This document shows positions 24,496-32,940 of a stretch of DNA of 50,047 nucleotides, one piece after another (within the stretch, counting starts at the first letter, position 1; the number at the start of each line of letters is the position of its first letter). The stretch is from Methylacidiphilales bacterium (GTDB lineage Bacteria > Verrucomicrobiota > Verrucomicrobiia > Methylacidiphilales > UBA1321), in the NCBI GenBank assembly GCA_026225555.1, contig JAMFSY010000101.1, positions 1-50,047 on the forward strand, in the 5' to 3' direction. The position numbers were made by a program, and so were the translations under genes. The notes under the pieces were generated by a model. The model had not been told where the DNA came from. It saw only the letters and a list, made by a program, of their open reading frames with translations, and searched no databases.

Positions 24496-25029
24496 CTACG
24501 CTGCGACCCGCTCGTTGAGGGCCGGCAGCTTCTTCTGCTGCGTGGTCGAGCTCTCCAGCATGATCTTGTTTTGGAGCCGCATCAGCCCTTCGAGCAACGC
24601 CTCAGGCCGAGGCGGACAGCCGGAGATATAAACATCCACCGGCAGGATCGTATCGATCCCCTGCAGCACCGCGTAGCTGCGGTACATGCCGCCGGTCGAT
24701 GCGCACGCGCCCATGGCGATAACCCATTTTGGATCGGGCATCTGGTCGTAAATGCGTTTGGCGGAAAGCGCCATCTTGTAAGTCACCGTGCCCGCGACGA
24801 TCAGCAGATCGCTCTGACGGGGAGAGAAGCGCATGACCTCCGCGCCGAACCGCGCGATATCGAAGCGCGCGCAGGAGGCGGCCATCAACTCGATCGCGCA
24901 ACAGGCCAGCCCCATCGGCATTGGCCAGAGCGAATTTTTCCGCATCCAGTTGATCGAGGCATCGAGCGTGGTCAGCACCACGTTCCCCTCGACCTTGGAG
25001 TTATAGGAGAGGTCGCGCCCATGAACCAT
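24496..25029 (-). CDS. nuoB: NADH-quinone oxidoreductase subunit B
   Basis: Subunit carrying cluster N2, the last iron-sulfur centre before quinone. Seen across 177 residues: [13 protein letters not shown] (adjacent Cys pair), [40 protein letters not shown] and [20 protein letters not shown] (third and fourth Cys). It is the first nuo gene of this cluster; the usual nuoA is not upstream, where a divergent unrelated gene begins at 25139. Confidence 0.98.
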   Translation of the reverse strand: MVHGRDLSYNSKVEGNVVLTTLDASINWMRKNSLWPMPMGLACCAIELMAASCARFDIARFGAEVMRFSPRQSDLLIVAGTVTYKMALSAKRIYDQMPDPKWVIAMGACASTGGMYRSYAVLQGIDTILPVDVYISGCPPRPEALLEGLMRLQNKIMLESSTTQQKKLPALNERVAA

Positions 25030-25138
25030 GTTGTTACGATAGTCTCCACCTTAGGAGCGGCAAGGGAAATCCGGCGGCCCGCGAAATTTCTCCTTCGCCG
25101 CGGACTTGCCGCCCCGCGCGGGATGGCTAAAATAGCGT

Positions 25139-25513
25139 ATGATCCAGAAAGGTTTCGTTGCCGTATTTGAGCAGCCGCTCGACCGTGCCGCGCTCTCGGA
25201 ATGTGTCGCCTCGTGGCTGGACCGGTTCGAGAAAGTTGAGCAGGTCGTCCCCAAGATGGAAGGCACGCTGGAGGTCAAGGAACCGAGCGAAATCATGTGG
25301 GAACCGAATCTGCAATTCCGCGTGATCAATGGTGAGCAATTCGCCTGGGTCTATGTTTCGCTCGATAAGCGGGCCATGGAAACGACCGGTTTTCAGGATG
25401 CGGAAATTTCCTTCTGCCTCGAAGTGCTGCTCGAGCTTCCCAATATCGCCGAAGTGGTCGATGAGAAGAACCAGCGCCGTTTAGAGGAGTTGGAGAAGGC
25501 GGGGATTATCTAG
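25139..25513 (+). CDS. Conserved protein of unknown function, 124 aa
   Basis: A soluble, acidic 124-residue protein with no signal or membrane segment: VAVFEQPLDRAALSECVASW at the start and a long C-terminal helix ending LEELEKAGII. No domain is recognised. It is divergent from nuoB with about 110 bp between starts, so the two promoters share that gap. A palindromic repeat follows its stop within 10 bp. Confidence 0.6.
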   Translation: MIQKGFVAVFEQPLDRAALSECVASWLDRFEKVEQVVPKMEGTLEVKEPSEIMWEPNLQFRVINGEQFAWVYVSLDKRAMETTGFQDAEISFCLEVLLELPNIAEVVDEKNQRRLEELEKAGII

Positions 25514-25518
25514 GAGCT

Positions 25519-25665
25519 TGCTGAAAAAGGCTCACTCTCCAAAATTTCGGTCATCCTGAGCTTGTCGCACACACGTGTGGCAGGATCAGGTCGGTTGCCT
25601 CCTGCTTTTACCGAGGCAGAACTGATCCTTCGACAAGCTCAGGATGACTGCCTTTTTTCAGCAGT
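25519..25665. repeat. Palindromic repeat copy C (variant with nested palindrome)
   Basis: The core is 25550-25648. The left arm reads CCTGAGCTTGTCG, then an extra CACACACGTGTGGCA (25568-25582) in place of AA, then GGATCAG; the right arm 25622-25648 is standard. Outer imperfect arms, TTGCTGAAAAAGGC at 25519 and GCCTTTTTTCAGCAG at 25650, extend the element to about 147 bp. It lies between two convergent genes. Confidence 0.92.
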
Positions 25666-25667
25666 CC

Positions 25668-25994
25668 TTAGAGCCGCTCGGAATCATCCACGTCGGCATC
25701 CTTCACCAACGACTCCACCTTCACGCCGACTTTCCGTTCCGCTTCCACATATTCGGAAAGGAACATCTTCAGTTCCGTAATGCGCCGCCAGCAGGCCTCC
25801 ACGATAAACAGCACGATGGCCGCCGCGACCACGACCAGGCCCTCGAGATAATATCCCCAGACCTTATCGATGAAACCGAAGAGGAGCAACGCCGCGCCCA
25901 GGCCGAGCAGACACCAGACCACCGCATAAGACATGCGGTTCTTGCGCCGCTCCAGGATTTGAATCCACGATTGGGCGTAGGCTTCCAGATTCAT
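25668..25994 (-). CDS. Small membrane protein with charged tail
   Basis: 108 residues from ATG 25994. Two hydrophobic segments (about 24-41 and 48-70; VVWCLLGLGAALLLFGFI and YLEGLVVVAAAIVLFIVEA) separated by a short loop, then a C-terminal, mostly helical, charged region of 38 residues. The topology is a hairpin with both ends in the cytoplasm. No family is recognised. The start at 26027 is possible but adds an unlikely N-terminus. Confidence 0.55.
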   Translation of the reverse strand: MNLEAYAQSWIQILERRKNRMSYAVVWCLLGLGAALLLFGFIDKVWGYYLEGLVVVAAAIVLFIVEACWRRITELKMFLSEYVEAERKVGVKVESLVKDADVDDSERL

Positions 25995-26063
25995 AACCAC
26001 TGTGAACTTTAACCTCAAATATCTCACCTGCCAAGCGGACAGGTTTAGCCCCCTATCAGACTT

Positions 26064-26696
26064 TCATCGCGAGGCGCTGCCGCTTGAGGCAAGCCAGGCA
26101 GCATGGTCGCGCACATCCGTCGGCCAAGTGGAGATGAGTTCGCTGAACCTGGACCGGTCTTGCGCAAAAAGGGCGCGGGTGGCTTCTTCGTAACCGGGCA
26201 TGTCTCCGGCTATGGCGGACATAAAATGGTAGGCACGCTCCTGCTCTTTGCGGATCCTATCCCCATCGCCAGAGTCGCGCCGCGCTTCCTCGACCAGCTT
26301 GCGCAGGGCCACGGATGCGCCGCCTGGTTGCGTCGCCAGCCACTCCCAATGTCGGGGCAAAAGCGTCACCTCACGCGGGATCACTCCTAATTTGGGACGT
26401 CCGCGACCTCTCTGTTCATTGGCATGGAATTCCGGGTTGATGACTTCCGAGGAGAGAGGGGGAGAGCCTTCACCGGTCTTTCCGACGCCTTTCAGCCAGG
26501 TTGCGACTTCTTCCTCGGAACCTCTGAGATCAAAATCGATCGAGCAGCCCGTCGCATTATCGAAAATCAAAATCGGGCCGATCGAGCCCTTCTCCGTAGC
26601 CCGTTTTATGGCCAAAGCCACCTCGGGTAGAGAGCCGGCGAGAATCCGTCGATGGCCGTCAAAGCTGATGTAAGGGTAGAAATGGGCGTTAGGCAT
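26064..26696 (-). CDS. DUF2239 family protein
   Basis: 210 residues. The middle block RGRGRPKLGVIPREVTLLPRHWEWLATQPGGASVALRKLVEEARR is the DUF2239 signature (read here over about residues 96-140), with a preceding YPYISFDGHRRILAGSLPEVALAI that is also typical. The biochemical role is unknown to me; RGRPK resembles a minor-groove-binding AT-hook core, and the rest resembles a ribbon-helix-helix-like DNA-binding layout, both inferred. The promoter carries a strong dyad (26712-26753), suggesting tight regulation. Confidence 0.9.
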   Translation of the reverse strand: MPNAHFYPYISFDGHRRILAGSLPEVALAIKRATEKGSIGPILIFDNATGCSIDFDLRGSEEEVATWLKGVGKTGEGSPPLSSEVINPEFHANEQRGRGRPKLGVIPREVTLLPRHWEWLATQPGGASVALRKLVEEARRDSGDGDRIRKEQERAYHFMSAIAGDMPGYEEATRALFAQDRSRFSELISTWPTDVRDHAAWLASSGSASR

Positions 26697-26711
26697 AAGT
26701 CAGTGAATGAA

Positions 26712-26753
26712 TTTTACCCGGATGAAAAAAAAGTCAATAACATCCGGGTAAAA
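26712..26753 (-). promoter_or_regulatory. Operator-like dyad in the DUF2239 promoter
   Basis: TTTTACCCGGATG (26712-26724) and its exact complement CATCCGGGTAAAA (26741-26753) are separated by 16 bp. On the minus strand a -35-like TTGACT lies between the arms, and the arm nearest the gene overlaps a -10-like TAAAAT with a short 15-bp spacer. The start codon is 15 bp farther on. This fits a repressor-operated promoter; the regulator is unknown. Confidence 0.65.
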
Positions 26754-26824
26754 ATATCTTTGACTGGTTATTTACCTTGGGTAGTTCTGCTCTAAGCGCA
26801 GAAAGGGCGCACTTTCAAAAATGT

Positions 26825-26926
26825 CGGTCATCCTGAGCTTGTCGAAGGATCAGTTCTGCCTCGATAAAAGCAGGAGGCAACAATCTGATTCTGCCGCACG
26901 TGTGTGCGACAAGCTCAGGGTGATCG
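26825..26926. repeat. Palindromic repeat copy D (inverted relative to copy C)
   Basis: The left arm 26825-26853 is standard. The right arm (about 26885-26926) carries the same extra segment as copy C, here CTGCCGCACGTGTGTGCG. Read on the minus strand the element matches copy C including its loop (TTGCCTCCTGCTTTTA), so copies C and D are the same variant in opposite orientation. Outer flank TTTTGAGCAAGCTCC (26930-26944) matches the outer box of copy C. Confidence 0.9.
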
Positions 26927-26986
26927 AAATTTTGAGCAAGCTCCGATGATCTTTCGGGCGGGCGCAAGGCCCCCGTCGCGGAAAGC

Positions 26987-28078
26987 CTACTTCTCGAGGC
27001 CGCCGACGGCTCGCTGCCGCATCCAATGATCGACCAACACCAGCCGGGTCATCGCCTCGACCATCGGCACGGCGCGGGGCAGGACGCAGGCATCGTGGCG
27101 ACCGCGAGCCCTGAGCTCGGCGGCCTCGCCGGTGACGGAGACGGTTTGCTGCGCCTGCGCGATGGTGGCTGTTGGTTTGAAACCGACGCGAAAAACGATA
27201 TCCTCGCCATTGGAAATCCCGCCCTGCACGCCGCCGCTGCGATTGGTCAGCGTGCGCACGCGGTTGCCTTCCTGCACGAAGGCATCGTTATGTTCGGAGC
27301 CCTTCAAGCGCGTGCCCGCGAAACCGGAACCGATCTCGAAACCCTTGGTTGCAGGCAGGCTCAGCATCGCCTTGGCGAGATCGGCCTCGAGCTTGTCGAA
27401 GACCGGCTCGCCCAGTCCGACCGGGGCGTTGCGCACGATGCAGGTCACCACGCCGCCGACGGAATCACCTTGGGAGCGCACTTTTTCGATCAGCGCGATG
27501 ACCCTTTCCGCATCGGCGGAATCGGGCCAGCGCACGATGTTGGCTTCCACTTCGGCATAGGAAATTTTCTCCAGCGGAACCTGCGCGACGAGATCATAGA
27601 CCTCCGAGACGAACGCGATGATCTCCAGCTTGGGCAGGAACGTCTTGAAGATCTGTTGCGCCACCGCACCGCCCGCCACGCGACCAATCGTTTCGCGGGC
27701 CGAGGCGCGCCCACCACCCTGCCAATTGCGGATGCCGTACTTGGCCTGATAGGTGTAATCGGCGTGCGAAGGCCGGTAAAGCGTCTCCATCTCCTTATAG
27801 GCCTCGGCGCGCTGGTCCTCGTTGCGCACCCAGATGGAAATGGGCGTGCCGAGCGTCTGTCCGCCGAACGTGCCGGAGAGAATCTGGCAGGTATCGGATT
27901 CCTTTCGCGGCGTCACAATCTTGCTCTGGCCCGGACGACGCCGGTCCAGATCCGCCTGCACATCCGCCTCGGTCAGCGGAATCCGCGGCGGGCAGCCGTC
28001 CACAACCACGCCGACGCCGCCCCCGTGCGATTCGCCCCAGGTGGTGATCGAGAAAAGATGGCCAAAGGTATTCGGCAT
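26987..28078 (-). CDS. aroC: Chorismate synthase
   Basis: Cytoplasmic FMN-dependent enzyme converting EPSP to chorismate, last step of the shikimate pathway. Across 363 residues from ATG 28078: [26 protein letters not shown] (signature 1), [40 protein letters not shown] and [17 protein letters not shown] (signature near the C-terminus). The longer frame to 28138 is not supported. It is divergent from aroK, the earlier kinase of the same pathway, 109 bp away. Confidence 0.98.
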   Translation of the reverse strand: MPNTFGHLFSITTWGESHGGGVGVVVDGCPPRIPLTEADVQADLDRRRPGQSKIVTPRKESDTCQILSGTFGGQTLGTPISIWVRNEDQRAEAYKEMETLYRPSHADYTYQAKYGIRNWQGGGRASARETIGRVAGGAVAQQIFKTFLPKLEIIAFVSEVYDLVAQVPLEKISYAEVEANIVRWPDSADAERVIALIEKVRSQGDSVGGVVTCIVRNAPVGLGEPVFDKLEADLAKAMLSLPATKGFEIGSGFAGTRLKGSEHNDAFVQEGNRVRTLTNRSGGVQGGISNGEDIVFRVGFKPTATIAQAQQTVSVTGEAAELRARGRHDACVLPRAVPMVEAMTRLVLVDHWMRQRAVGGLEK

Positions 28079-28187
28079 ACCGCCTGAATTTAACAGATCA
28101 ACGGAATTACGGAATGACGGAATTGAGGCCCCGGCCAAATCTCTTTCCTCTCATTGTCAAAGCGGGCAAAAACGCGCATCTTAACGC

Positions 28188-28709
28188 ATGGCCAAACACG
28201 TCACCCTCATCGGCATGATGGGCGCGGGCAAGAGCAGCGTCGCCCCTCTTCTCGCCGCCAAGATCGGACGCCAGGTCGTCGAGGTCGATGAAATCATCGA
28301 GCAGCAGGAAGGCATGCCCATCGGCGAAATCTTCATCGCCAAGGGCGAGGCCTATTTTCGCCGCGCGGAGCGGGACATCATCGCCGCGCTGATCCAGCAG
28401 CCGCCCGCGGTCCTCTCGCTCGGCGGGGGTGCGTTCCAGTGGGACAGCACGCGCGAGCTGCTCCTCGCCGACACGGTGGTCTTTTACCTTTCCGCAACGC
28501 TCGAGGTTCTCTGCTCGCGTCTGCAATCGACCACGGCCGCCCGACCGCTTCTCAGCACGCCCGGCATCGATCTCCAGCAGACCATCCGCGAACTGCTCGA
28601 ACGGCGCGGCGCTTATTACGGGCAGGCGCATTACCGCGTGGAAACCGATTTCCACGATCCCGAGGATGTCGCGCGTTCCATTGCCACCATGCGTGAGGCG
28701 TATGAATGA
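28188..28709 (+). CDS. aroK: Shikimate kinase
   Basis: 173 residues. P-loop LIGMMGAGKSSVAPLLA (Walker A), the DxD-like substrate site VVEVDEIIEQQ, FRRAERDII, and the glycine-rich SLGGGAFQ. It phosphorylates shikimate with ATP in the cytoplasm. Its stop overlaps the queG start by 4 bp. Confidence 0.96.
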   Translation: MAKHVTLIGMMGAGKSSVAPLLAAKIGRQVVEVDEIIEQQEGMPIGEIFIAKGEAYFRRAERDIIAALIQQPPAVLSLGGGAFQWDSTRELLLADTVVFYLSATLEVLCSRLQSTTAARPLLSTPGIDLQQTIRELLERRGAYYGQAHYRVETDFHDPEDVARSIATMREAYE

Positions 28710-29752
28710 ACGCGACCCGGCTCGCGCCTGATTCCCCAGCCATCAAGGCGCGGGCGCGGGAACTCGGCTTCGATGCCTGCGGAATCACCAGCGCCGATCC
28801 GGCGCGGTACGCCGCCTATTATCAGGAATGGACCGACGCCGGCAAGGCGGGCGAGATGCAATGGCTCGCACGCGATCCGGCCCGGCGCACCGACCCTCGG
28901 CTCGTCCTCCCCCAGGCGCGCAGTTTGATCGTGGCCGGAATGAATTATTGGCAGCCGCAGATGGCGGAGCGCGGTCGCATTGCCCGGTATGCCCTGGGTG
29001 AAGACTACCATCACATTCTCCTCGAAAAGCTGGAGACCCTGGCCGCTGAATTGGACCATGACAACGCCCAGGCCAAGGTCTACGTCGATACCGGCCCCGT
29101 ATTGGAAAAGCCCCTGGCCGAGCGCGCCGGCGTCGGCTGGCAGGGCAAGAGCACGATGCTCATCCATCCCCGGCTCGGCCCGTGGATGCTGCTGGGAGAG
29201 ATCATCACCACGCTCGATCTGGAACCCGATACTCCCCAGCGCGATCATTGCGGGACCTGTGAACGATGCCTGAAGGCCTGCCCGACCGGCGCCATTACCG
29301 CGCCCTACCAGCTCGATGCACGCCGCTGCATCGCCTATCTCACCATTGAACTCAAGGGCTCCATTCCCGAAGAGTTGCGCCCGCTCATCGGCGACCGTGT
29401 TTATGGCTGCGACGAATGCCTCGACGTGTGTCCGTGGAACCGGTTTGCGCAAACCACGCGGGAAAGCCGGTTCCTCGCGGAAAGGGAAACCGATGCGCCT
29501 GGGAGCGACCAGCTTCACGCCCTGCTCGAAATCAGTCAGGCCGAATTCAAACGGCGTTACGCGAAGAGTCCCATCCTGAGGGTGAAACGTCGCGGCCTAC
29601 TGCGCAATGTCTGTGTCGTGCTCGGCAATATCGGGACGCCCGACGATTTACCCGCCCTGGAAAAGGCCTCCCGGCACGAGGAACCACTCGTGCGCGAGCA
29701 TGCCCTCTGGGCGATCCGGCAGATTGAAAGCCGGAACGCTCTCCATCCCTAA
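28706..29752 (+). CDS. queG: Epoxyqueuosine reductase
   Basis: Cobalamin-dependent iron-sulfur enzyme that reduces epoxyqueuosine to queuosine in tRNA, the last step of that modification. Across 348 residues: N-terminal DUF1730-type domain (YALGEDYHHILLEKLETLA), VDTGPVLEKPLAERAGVGWQGK, first 4Fe-4S motif CGTCERCLKACP at about 182-193, second CDECLDVCPWN at about 235, and a C-terminal HEAT-like part (NIGTPDDLPALEKA...EHALWAI). Length is typical. The last gene of this short operon; a palindromic repeat follows. Confidence 0.96.
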   Translation: MNATRLAPDSPAIKARARELGFDACGITSADPARYAAYYQEWTDAGKAGEMQWLARDPARRTDPRLVLPQARSLIVAGMNYWQPQMAERGRIARYALGEDYHHILLEKLETLAAELDHDNAQAKVYVDTGPVLEKPLAERAGVGWQGKSTMLIHPRLGPWMLLGEIITTLDLEPDTPQRDHCGTCERCLKACPTGAITAPYQLDARRCIAYLTIELKGSIPEELRPLIGDRVYGCDECLDVCPWNRFAQTTRESRFLAERETDAPGSDQLHALLEISQAEFKRRYAKSPILRVKRRGLLRNVCVVLGNIGTPDDLPALEKASRHEEPLVREHALWAIRQIESRNALHP

Positions 29753-29783
29753 AGCGGTTTCCACTTAGACAGTCTCCGCAGCC

Positions 29784-29902
29784 AGTCATCCTGAGCTTGT
29801 CGAAGGATCAGCGTCCGGCACGTGCCCGATTTAGCGAGATGAGCTGCTCTTGCTCACAGGGGAGGCAACGGAGGCTGATCCTTCGACAAGCTCAGGATGA
29901 CT
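29784..29902. repeat. Palindromic repeat copy E (long, different loop)
   Basis: Arms 29784-29811 and 29875-29902 are perfectly complementary over 28 bp with the common core CCTGAGCTTGTCGAAGGATC. The 63-nt loop is longer than in the other copies and mostly unrelated, keeping only GAGGCAACGGAGG near its 3' side. It lies between the convergent queG and lipoprotein genes. Confidence 0.92.
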
Positions 29903-29962
29903 ACATTTTTGACGCGGCCATTTGTTGGAAACTGGTCTAGCTGCCAGCTGATTGTTGGCGAT

Positions 29963-30208
29963 CTAGCGGCCGTCGTCCTTCTGCGGCGGCGGCGGTTCCA
30001 ATCCCTGGTCGGAAACCGAGGCCGGATAAGAAGCATCCCCGCCGGGATGGGGATTTTGATCGGTCACCGGACTGTTGAGCGTCGAACCGGAATAACTGCC
30101 ATTCGGCTCCGCATCCCGATCGGAACCCACGTTCAGGGCGTTGGAACCGGAACAACCCGTCAGAAACGAAACCGCGGCCAGCAAGGGAACCAGAAAGAAC
30201 TTCGTCAT
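29963..30208 (-). CDS. Small lipoprotein of unknown function
   Basis: 81 residues from ATG 30208: signal peptide MTKFFLVPLLAAVSFLTGC (lipobox LTGC), then a Ser/Asn/Pro/Gly-rich mature region without predicted structure and a basic/acidic end. The alternative ATG at 30220 adds four residues and is less likely. It is probably anchored in a membrane and disordered; no function can be assigned. Confidence 0.6.
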   Translation of the reverse strand: MTKFFLVPLLAAVSFLTGCSGSNALNVGSDRDAEPNGSYSGSTLNSPVTDQNPHPGGDASYPASVSDQGLEPPPPQKDDGR

Positions 30209-30277
30209 GTTGGAGGCCATCTTATATCATCAACGCTCTTTTCGCGAGCTTTGCCGAAGAAACTCTTCTTCCCTTGT

Positions 30278-30715
30278 CTAGGATTGCTTGGCCAGCGACC
30301 AAGTTCCATTGCCATAACTGGTCGTCGTCATCTTGCCGGCCATGGTATGAGCGTCGGAAACAACCTTTCCGTTAAAGGTGACCGTCTCGTTGGAGACCGT
30401 CATGGTAAAAGAGATATCCCCTTCCCGATCCACCTCCAGGTGATTGAAGGTCCCCTCACCGCCCGGTATGGCGACGAGAAGTCCCGAGAACGAACTTCCT
30501 TCCTTCTGTAGGGTGAGGGAAAGCTCGACCTCGGTGCCCGCGATCTCGGCCTGTCCTTTCCAAACTCCGGCCAAATGCGCGTTGAGGCCATGATAGGTCG
30601 AATAAAACCAGGCCCCGAGAACGAGCGCTGCGCCCAAAAAAAGACCGGCAAGAAAGAGAGAATAGGGTTTCCGGCCGCGCGTTGAGTTAATTGACGTTAA
30701 AGCGATCGGATCCAT
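30278..30715 (-). CDS. Membrane-anchored beta-rich protein of unknown function
   Basis: 145 residues: a basic start, one hydrophobic segment at about 19-41 (SLFLAGLFLGAALVLGAWFY) and a soluble part beginning LAGVWKGQAEIAGTEVELSL. Repeating strands of the type 'G.w.G....g..v.l.l......f.G' suggest a lipocalin-like or beta-barrel fold outside the membrane. Divergent from pdhA, 117 bp apart. No family name is supported. Confidence 0.55.
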   Translation of the reverse strand: MDPIALTSINSTRGRKPYSLFLAGLFLGAALVLGAWFYSTYHGLNAHLAGVWKGQAEIAGTEVELSLTLQKEGSSFSGLLVAIPGGEGTFNHLEVDREGDISFTMTVSNETVTFNGKVVSDAHTMAGKMTTTSYGNGTWSLAKQS

Positions 30716-30832
30716 GATGAAATTGTTAGATGTCGTTCTCTATTTGTCGAGGGAAGTTGAACTTCCCGCAAAACGCTCTTTTTTTGCAAACCCGCTTGAT
30801 CTCCCTGCCACTGACGGGCATAATTACCCCAT

Positions 30833-31897
30833 ATGCCTGCTGCCGATCCTGCCGTTAAGAATGGTAAAACGAACGCGTCTTCCCGTCTTCCCAATCTGCA
30901 GCCCCAAGAAAAGATTAATCTCTTCCGGCAAATGCTTTTGATCCGCCGGTTTGAAGAGAAAGCCAAGCAGGCCTTCACCCAGACAAAGATCAAGGGTTTC
31001 TGCCACCTTTACAACGGCCAGGAAGCGGTCGCGGTCGGCACGATTTCGGTCCTCAATGAGGATGATGCGGTCATCACGGCTTACCGCGATCACGGCCACG
31101 CGCTGGTTCGCGGCACCGATCCGAATGCCTGCATGGCCGAACTCTTCGGCAAGATTACCGGCTGCTCTCGCGGCAAGGGTGGTTCGATGCATTTCTTCGA
31201 TGCCAAGAGGCACTTTTACGGCGGTCATGGCATCGTCGGCGGCCAGATTCCCCTCGGAACCGGCCTCGCCTTCGCCCAGAAATATCTCGGCACGAACCGC
31301 GTCACCCTCGCTTACATGGGCGACGGCGCAATCAATCAGGGCGGCGTCCATGAGGCGATGAACCTTGCCGCCCTTTGGAAGCTTCCGGTTGTCTATATTA
31401 TCGAGAATAACGAGTACTCGATGGGCACCAGCATCGCGCGCTCTTCCGCGGGCGATCCGCTGACCAAGCGCGCCGGCGCCTTCGATATGGCCGCCATTCA
31501 GGCCAACGGCATGGATATCGACGATGTCCGCGCCAAGACCTTCGAGGCCGTTTCCCTCGCCCGCACCGAAAGCCAGCCGACCCTGATGGAAATCCGCACC
31601 TATCGGTACTTCGGTCATTCCATGTCCGATCCGGGCAATTATCGCTCCAAGGACGAGATCGAGCAGCGCCGCCAGAGCGATCCGATCGAGCTCTACAAGA
31701 CCCGCCTCCTCGAGCAAAAAGTCGTGACTGAGGAAGCCCTCAACGCCATCGATGAGGAAGTCTCCGCCCAAGCCCAGGCCGCCTACGATTTCGCGGACCA
31801 GAGCCCCGAGCCCGAACTCGAGACCATCTACGAGGATATCTTCGCACCGGAAGATCAGATTCCCGAGTTTCGCCCCGATCTGCGCGAGCAAAAGTAG
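30833..31897 (+). CDS. pdhA: Pyruvate dehydrogenase E1 component, alpha subunit
   Basis: Thiamine-diphosphate-dependent decarboxylase subunit of the pyruvate dehydrogenase complex. Across 354 residues: FRQMLLIRRFEEKAKQAF, HLYNGQEAVAVG, TAYRDHGHALVRG, GGSMHFFD and the ThDP motif GDGAINQGGVHEAMNLAALW...IIENN, ending in the phosphorylation-loop-like region RYFGHSMSDPGNYRSKDE. The next gene is its beta partner, 68 bp on. Paralogous branched-chain E1 is possible, but the E2 in this operon fits pyruvate. Confidence 0.95.
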   Translation: MPAADPAVKNGKTNASSRLPNLQPQEKINLFRQMLLIRRFEEKAKQAFTQTKIKGFCHLYNGQEAVAVGTISVLNEDDAVITAYRDHGHALVRGTDPNACMAELFGKITGCSRGKGGSMHFFDAKRHFYGGHGIVGGQIPLGTGLAFAQKYLGTNRVTLAYMGDGAINQGGVHEAMNLAALWKLPVVYIIENNEYSMGTSIARSSAGDPLTKRAGAFDMAAIQANGMDIDDVRAKTFEAVSLARTESQPTLMEIRTYRYFGHSMSDPGNYRSKDEIEQRRQSDPIELYKTRLLEQKVVTEEALNAIDEEVSAQAQAAYDFADQSPEPELETIYEDIFAPEDQIPEFRPDLREQK

Positions 31898-31965
31898 TAA
31901 GTCCCGCCGCTCCGATGCGGCCCCTGTTTTGTTTTTCGAAAGTTTGACCACCTGGAGTTATTTGC

Positions 31966-32940
31966 ATGCCGACCCTGACCTACCGTGAAGCCCTGAACGA
32001 AGCCCTTTCCGAGGAAATGGAGCGGGACGATCGCGTCATGCTCATGGGCGAGGAAGTCGCCGAGTACGATGGCGCCTACAAGGTCAGCAAGGGTCTCCTG
32101 AAGAAGTTTGGCCCCAAGCGCATTATCGACACTCCGATCAGCGAAGCGGGCTTTACCGGTCTCGCCATTGGCGCGGCCATGTACGGCCTGCGCCCCGTGG
32201 TCGAGTTCATGACCTGGAGCTTCTCACTCGTCGCCTACGACCAGATCATCAACAATGCAGCCCAGATCCGCTATATGTCGGGCGGCCAGTTTTCCATTCC
32301 GATCGTTTTCCGCGGCTCCTCGGGCGGCGGACTGCAGGTCGGCGCGACCCACTCGCATACGCCGGAAAACTGGTATGCGAACGTCCCCGGACTGACCGTC
32401 ATCACCCCCTCCTTTCCCGACGACGCCAAGGGCCTGCTCAAGGCGGCGATTCGCAGCAACAACCCGGTCTGCTTTCTCGAGAACGAAAAGCTCTACGGTT
32501 ATAAGGACGAAGTTCCCGAAGGCGACGTGCTGGTTGAGATTGGCAAGGCCAAGGTTCGCCGCGAAGGCAGCGACATCACCATCGTCAGCAACAGCGGTTC
32601 CACCCATCGCGCGCTCAATGCGGCCAAGCAGCTCGAAGCCGAAGGCATCTCGTGCGAAGTCATCGACCTGCGCACGATCAAGCCGCTCGATTTCGCAACC
32701 ATTGCCGAGTCGGTCGCCAAGACCAACCGCGTGCTCATCGTTGAGGAAAACAAGCCCTTCGCCGGTTGGGGCGCCCAGGTCGCCTACCAGGTACAGCGCG
32801 AGCTCTTTGACGATCTCGATGCGCCCGTGCATCGCGTGACTTCCATTGACGTTCCCCAGCCTTACAACGGCCGGCTCGAGCAGGCTGTCCTCCCCAACGA
32901 GGAGCGGGTCATCGCCGCCGTCAAAGAAGTCCTGGCCTGA
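31966..32940 (+). CDS. pdhB: Pyruvate dehydrogenase E1 component, beta subunit
   Basis: 324 residues forming the E1 heterotetramer with PdhA. Seen: TYREALNEALSEEMERDDRV, MGEEVAEYDGAYKVSKGLLK, RIIDTPISEAGFTGLAIGAA, VEFMTWSFSLVAYDQI and PVVFRG-like PIVFRGSSGG with ATHSH. The C-terminal part has EVIDLRTIKPLDFATI. A ribosome site CTGGAG lies before the ATG. Its stop overlaps the next gene by 1 bp. Confidence 0.96.
   Translation: MPTLTYREALNEALSEEMERDDRVMLMGEEVAEYDGAYKVSKGLLKKFGPKRIIDTPISEAGFTGLAIGAAMYGLRPVVEFMTWSFSLVAYDQIINNAAQIRYMSGGQFSIPIVFRGSSGGGLQVGATHSHTPENWYANVPGLTVITPSFPDDAKGLLKAAIRSNNPVCFLENEKLYGYKDEVPEGDVLVEIGKAKVRREGSDITIVSNSGSTHRALNAAKQLEAEGISCEVIDLRTIKPLDFATIAESVAKTNRVLIVEENKPFAGWGAQVAYQVQRELFDDLDAPVHRVTSIDVPQPYNGRLEQAVLPNEERVIAAVKEVLA

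Noticed and set aside
25519-26944. A composite transposon bounded by repeat copies C and D
   Set aside because: No transposase inside, no target duplication outside the copies and the inner genes look like ordinary chromosomal ones. Kept only as an observation on orientation.
805-29902. A CRISPR-like array made of the repeated palindromes
   Set aside because: Copies are kilobases apart, differ in loop length and have no spacers or cas genes; they are dispersed palindromes.
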